Shown here: positions 60,901 through 64,000 of the stretch, one piece after another
How the letters are laid out: the number at the start of each line of letters is the position of its first letter
Position numbering within the stretch: position 1 is the first letter of the stretch
Assembly (NCBI GenBank): GCA_964385645.1
Contig: CAYLPT010000070.1
Span: 49,935-113,934 of the forward strand
Source: CAYLPT01 sp964385645
Lineage (GTDB): Bacteria; Armatimonadota; Hebobacteria; Hebobacterales; Hebobacteraceae
Direction of reading: 5' to 3'
DNA: 64,000 nucleotides
Notes under the pieces: generated by a model
Database searches by the model: none
What the model was told of the DNA's origin: nothing
What the model saw: only the letters and a program-made list of their open reading frames with translations
Program-made: the position numbers and the translations under genes

Positions 60901-62021
60901 GGTCGCGTCTCCGCGAGAACCGACCGGAAGGCGTAGGCAGCTTGTGCGGCCTGCGCCGCGAAGGTGTGGCTGCGGCGGACTAGGGCGCGCGCGTTGGCCG
61001 CTCGACGGGACCGCTCCTCAGGGTCGGCCAGGGCCTGCAGCATGGCCGAAGCGATACACTCGGGGGTTGGCCGTTCGGCGAGCCATCCGGTCTCGCCGTC
61101 AAGCACGACCTCCGGTACGCCGCCCACCCGAGTCGCGACCACCGGCACCCCGGCGGCGAAAGCCTCGAGTACGACGTTCGGCATGCCCTCGGTCAGAGAC
61201 GGCAGCACGAGCAGATCGGCGCCCGCCATGAGCGCCGACGCGTCCGGATGGAAGCCAGGCAGGAGCAGGCGGCCGTTCAGGCCGAGCCCCTGGGCGGCGC
61301 GCTCGATCTCGCCGCGGCGGGGCCCCTCTCCCAACACGAGGAAGATGAGGTCGGGATGCTCGGCGAGCACGGAGGGCGCTGCCGCGACCAGGCGCTCGTG
61401 TCCCTTCTCCGGGCTGAGGCGACCGACGCTGAGCACCACTCGGCAGCTCGGAGGCAGCCCGAACTCGGCGCGAATATCCCGACCCGGCGTGGGCCGCCGA
61501 ACTTCGACGGCGTTCGGGATGACGCGTATGCGCTGCGCTGCGACGCCGGCCCGGCGACAGAGCTCAGCCTGGTGCGCCGATACCGCGATGACGAGGTCGG
61601 CGCGCCTGAGCACCCATCTGTGGACACGCTCGTGGAGGCGTACCTGCCACGTCTCACCGGTCCACCCGCGGACCCAGGCGACGAGGGGCAGACCCGAGCG
61701 GCGGGCCGCCACGTACCCGACGAGGGCCGACTTGGGGTCATGGGCGCAGATCAGCTTGAGCCGGCGCCTTGCTGCTTCCGCGACGATCCGACCGGCAGGC
61801 GAGAGGTCGAGGGGGCCGGCGGACGGGAGGGGCAGCACGTCCAGGCCGCGGCTGGCAGCGGCGTCGAGGAAGGCGGCGCCCTCGTCGGCCTGGATGAACG
61901 AGGCGATGTGGGCCTCGAACCCATGTCTCGGCAGCTCTTGCGCCTGCCCGAGTATCTGCCGCTCGGGGCCGCCGACGAAGCCGGTGGCGCGGAGGTGGAG
62001 GATGGCGATCAGCTCGCACAC
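60897..62021 (-). CDS. GT4-type glycosyltransferase
   Basis: The protein has 374 residues with a GT-B fold. IAILHLRATGFVGGPERQIL starts the N-domain, and the C-domain has VVLSVGRLSPEKGHERLVAA and VLPSLTEGMPNVVLEAFAAG with the paired glutamates (EX7E) that bind the donor sugar nucleotide. GVPVVATRVGGVPEVV follows as usual. The GTG at 62021 lies behind AGGAG and overlaps the end of the previous gene by 13 bases; the open frame to 62057 is less likely. It is cytoplasmic and membrane-associated, in a four-gene polysaccharide cluster. Confidence 0.88.
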   Translation of the reverse strand: MCELIAILHLRATGFVGGPERQILGQAQELPRHGFEAHIASFIQADEGAAFLDAAASRGLDVLPLPSAGPLDLSPAGRIVAEAARRRLKLICAHDPKSALVGYVAARRSGLPLVAWVRGWTGETWQVRLHERVHRWVLRRADLVIAVSAHQAELCRRAGVAAQRIRVIPNAVEVRRPTPGRDIRAEFGLPPSCRVVLSVGRLSPEKGHERLVAAAPSVLAEHPDLIFLVLGEGPRRGEIERAAQGLGLNGRLLLPGFHPDASALMAGADLLVLPSLTEGMPNVVLEAFAAGVPVVATRVGGVPEVVLDGETGWLAERPTPECIASAMLQALADPEERSRRAANARALVRRSHTFAAQAAQAAYAFRSVLAETRP

Positions 62022-63232
62022 TCGGCCAGCTCCTGACCTGCGGCGACCTCCTGCCACACGCTACCGAGCTTCCGCGCTAGTGCCCTCCAGTCGTACAGCG
62101 CCTCCGCCGTTTCCCGGCCGGCTCGAGCAAGCCCGCGCCGGAGGCGAGGGTCACCGAGTAGGCGCGACACAGCCCTGGCAAACGCGAGTGCGTCGTCAGC
62201 CACCAGCAGGTTGCGCTCGTGCCGCGCCGCCAGGCCCTCACACGCCAGGGAGGTTGCGACGACGGGCCGCCCTGCTGCCCAGGCCTCGAGGATCTTGACG
62301 CGGGTGCCGCTTCCCACCCGGAGCGGGACAATCACCACCTCCGCCTGTGCGTAGTAGGGCCTGACGTCCGCGACAGCCCCTGTGACGCGAATGCCGTTGC
62401 GGGCAGCAAGGCCCTTGACTGGCCCACTCGGGTTACGTCCCACGATGTCGAGGGTCACCCCGGAATGAGCCTGGACGACCAACGGCATGATCTCGCTTAC
62501 GAACCACGTGACCGCGTCGGCGTTCGCGATCGTGTCCATGGAGCCAGTGTAAATGAGCCTGCCTCGCTGGCCGCCTTCCCACGACGGCGTGAAGAGGTCC
62601 AAGTCCACCCCGTTCTCCACAACCCGCAGGCTACTGCATCCGAACACATGCCGCGCTAGATCTGCATCTCGATCTGATACGGTGACGAGCACCTTCGCCG
62701 CGTTCAGTGCCTGCCGCTCGAACGCGGTCATCTCTCGGAGCTGCCGCCCGATGTACCAGCGACGCAGCGGGCCCTTCTCAACGTCGAGGTACCGGCGCCA
62801 GATTTCGCTTTCGATATTGTGCGCTGTCACTACGGTGTTGACAGAGGCACCGGAGGGAATGTTGGCCATAAGAGGCGTCCAGTCGCAGTGGACGACATCC
62901 AGAGGTTCACCCTCGAGGAGCTCGGCGATCCTACGCCGGAGTCGGGGGCTGGAGTGCCGCCTGACCAAGTAGGGCTCTCGCTCAGCCAGGTTGGCCAGGA
63001 GTGACAGGTAGAAACGCGGGCCCGCCTTCCGCACCGGCGTCCGCGAGACGGGGACGACTCTGAAACCCTGGCGGCGGAGTTCGGTGGCGACCTCTGCGTG
63101 TCGGGGGTCAGCATGCGCGACGATCGTGATGCTGTGCTCCGCGACCAGCCGCGACAGGAGGTTCCAGGTCCGGAGCTTCCAGCCCGAGTCGGGTGGGTAC
63201 GGAAGGTCTTCAGTCACCGCCAGGACGCGCAT
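62009..63232 (-). CDS. GT4-type glycosyltransferase
   Basis: The protein has 407 residues and is the first gene of the chain. RVLAVTEDLPYPPDSGWKLR is the N-terminal glycine loop of GT-B enzymes. PLDVVHCDWTPLMANIP and VTAHNIESEIWRRYLD complete the N-domain, and the C-domain has GRLIYTGSMDTIANADAVTW, VIVPLRVGSGTRVKILEAWA and GRPVVATSLACEGL. This matches the PEP-CTERM/XrtA-associated TIGR03087-like branch, but no exosortase is visible. The ATG at 63232 has GGAGGG upstream. Extensions to 63397 lack family sequence. Confidence 0.88.
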   Translation of the reverse strand: MRVLAVTEDLPYPPDSGWKLRTWNLLSRLVAEHSITIVAHADPRHAEVATELRRQGFRVVPVSRTPVRKAGPRFYLSLLANLAEREPYLVRRHSSPRLRRRIAELLEGEPLDVVHCDWTPLMANIPSGASVNTVVTAHNIESEIWRRYLDVEKGPLRRWYIGRQLREMTAFERQALNAAKVLVTVSDRDADLARHVFGCSSLRVVENGVDLDLFTPSWEGGQRGRLIYTGSMDTIANADAVTWFVSEIMPLVVQAHSGVTLDIVGRNPSGPVKGLAARNGIRVTGAVADVRPYYAQAEVVIVPLRVGSGTRVKILEAWAAGRPVVATSLACEGLAARHERNLLVADDALAFARAVSRLLGDPRLRRGLARAGRETAEALYDWRALARKLGSVWQEVAAGQELAECAS

Positions 63233-63371
63233 GCTCCCTGCTGCCCTCCACAGGCTCACGAGGGTGATCGGGCACACTCTGTGCCGCCCCGTCGGACAGC
63301 AAGACCTGTGCCACACGACGTCGGGGCCAACCATGGAATAACCCCATGGCGGCGAATCGCGGGAGGGTGCG

Positions 63372-64000
63372 ATGACGGGTTCGTCTGGCCGGTTCACAGT
63401 GGGGGCGGCCAGTGCCGCGCTGGCCGTGGGCGCCCTGTGTCTTGGCCTGACCCGGGCCGGGGCCGAGACAGTCCCCCTGAGCGCTCCAGGGATACTGGAC
63501 AGGGAGGGCGCGACCTACGTCCTGACCCAGGACATCAGCGCGCCGGGCACGGCGCTCACGATCGTCGCCAGGGGGATCACCCTCGACCTCAACGGGTACA
63601 CGGTCACGTACAACACCGAGCCCTCTGACACCCCCGTCTACGGGATCACCGTTGGGTCGCCTGAGGTGTGGCTGAACATGGACGAGAGAGGCCTCCGGAT
63701 TCGCAACGGCTCCATCGTCCAGGGGGCAGGCGGCTCGGCGCACAGCCACGCTGTGTACATGAGGTACACTAGTCCCCGTAACGTCGAGATCAGCGGTCTG
63801 GACATCGGCATATGGGGCGACGACAGCAAGGGCGTCCACATCAACTGGGGGAGCCAGTTCCACATCCACGACAACCGGATCACCAGCAATGTGTCGGTCT
63901 GCACCAACCGACACGCCTACGACTCCTATGCCGTATGGATTGGGGGAGCAGCAACTGGGGTGAGCTTCCACCACAACACTATCCGCGGGGGTCACGGCGG
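63372..64000 (+). CDS. Secreted right-handed beta-helix protein (3' partial)
   Basis: The frame opens at an ATG behind GGGAGGGTG and stays open for 209 codons to the window end. A signal peptide (AASAALAVGALCLGLTRAGA) is followed by YVLTQDISAPGTALTIVARG and ITLDLNGYTV, the start of a pectate-lyase-like parallel beta-helix. Later coils show the repeat rhythm: LRIRNGSIVQG, VEISGLDIGIWGDDSKGVHI, FHIHDNRITSN, VSFHHNTIRGG. Such proteins are polysaccharide lyases or surface glycan binders. It diverges from the glycosyltransferase chain. The catalytic residues, if any, lie beyond the window. Confidence 0.8.
   Translation, partial: MTGSSGRFTVGAASAALAVGALCLGLTRAGAETVPLSAPGILDREGATYVLTQDISAPGTALTIVARGITLDLNGYTVTYNTEPSDTPVYGITVGSPEVWLNMDERGLRIRNGSIVQGAGGSAHSHAVYMRYTSPRNVEISGLDIGIWGDDSKGVHINWGSQFHIHDNRITSNVSVCTNRHAYDSYAVWIGGAATGVSFHHNTIRGGHG

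Noticed and set aside
1..64000. CRISPR arrays, tRNA or rRNA genes, integrases and phage genes
   Set aside because: No regularly spaced repeats, cloverleaf-like sequences, conserved rRNA stretches or phage structural proteins were seen on either strand.

Overview
This is a GC-rich bacterial chromosome segment with about 45 protein genes, several decayed genes and one insertion sequence. Three signs suggest Armatimonadota: a prepilin whose N-terminus reads FTLIELLVVIAIIGILAAM followed by FARARESARR and a C-terminal H-x9-DG-type motif; a secreted protein with three SLH domains; and many secreted glycosidases beside DUF6785-type membrane proteins and Gfo/Idh/MocA oxidoreductases. A TonB-dependent receptor and a complete type II secretion (T2SS) cluster show an outer membrane. 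The phylum call is inference from protein style. No rRNA, tRNA or CRISPR array was seen.

Layout. 1-6.1 kb: carbohydrate genes (a GH140/DUF4038-type enzyme with a scrambled LamG insert, a Gfo/Idh/MocA dehydrogenase, a GH20-like enzyme, then a compositionally distinct pair made of an FAD oxidoreductase and a hexapeptide-repeat protein). 6.1-13.4 kb: a formylglycine-generating-enzyme-fold protein with a clear sigma70-type promoter, a 1.3-kb insertion sequence whose transposase has one amber codon, a TonB receptor cut off at the insertion sequence, a twice-frameshifted DUF5714-like gene coupled to it, and a secreted zinc-phospholipase-C/Het-C-like protein. 13.6-18.8 kb: an amino-acid permease, a GH16 glucanase, a GNAT-like acyltransferase and an ADP-ribosylglycohydrolase.

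18.8-30.7 kb: one minus-strand run of 12 tightly packed genes. In transcription order it holds a small secreted Met/Arg-rich protein and then GspE, F, G, H, I, J, K, L, M, a GspC/PilP-like protein and GspD. Most neighbours overlap or nearly touch, as in a single operon. A perfect 15-bp stem-loop separates the first gene from gspE. This system probably exports the many secreted polysaccharide-active enzymes around it. No prepilin peptidase is present in the window.

30.9-58.9 kb: a second accessory carbohydrate region. It includes a DUF429 protein, an orphan C-terminal module, a sugar isomerase/Gfo-Idh pair divergent from an amidohydrolase, remnants of other glycosidases, a large secreted protein convergent with a DUF6785-type membrane protein, a DegT aminotransferase, the Armatimonadota-style prepilin divergent from an AraC regulator that may be leaderless, GH10 and GH2 enzymes, a heparinase-II/III-like lyase, an M55 D-aminopeptidase, a DUF5060/GH5-like enzyme, a broken polysaccharide deacetylase, an RHS remnant and the SLH protein.

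58.9-64 kb: four overlapping minus-strand glycosyltransferases (two GT2-type, two GT4-type) suited to surface polysaccharide assembly, then the start of a secreted beta-helix protein that runs off the window.
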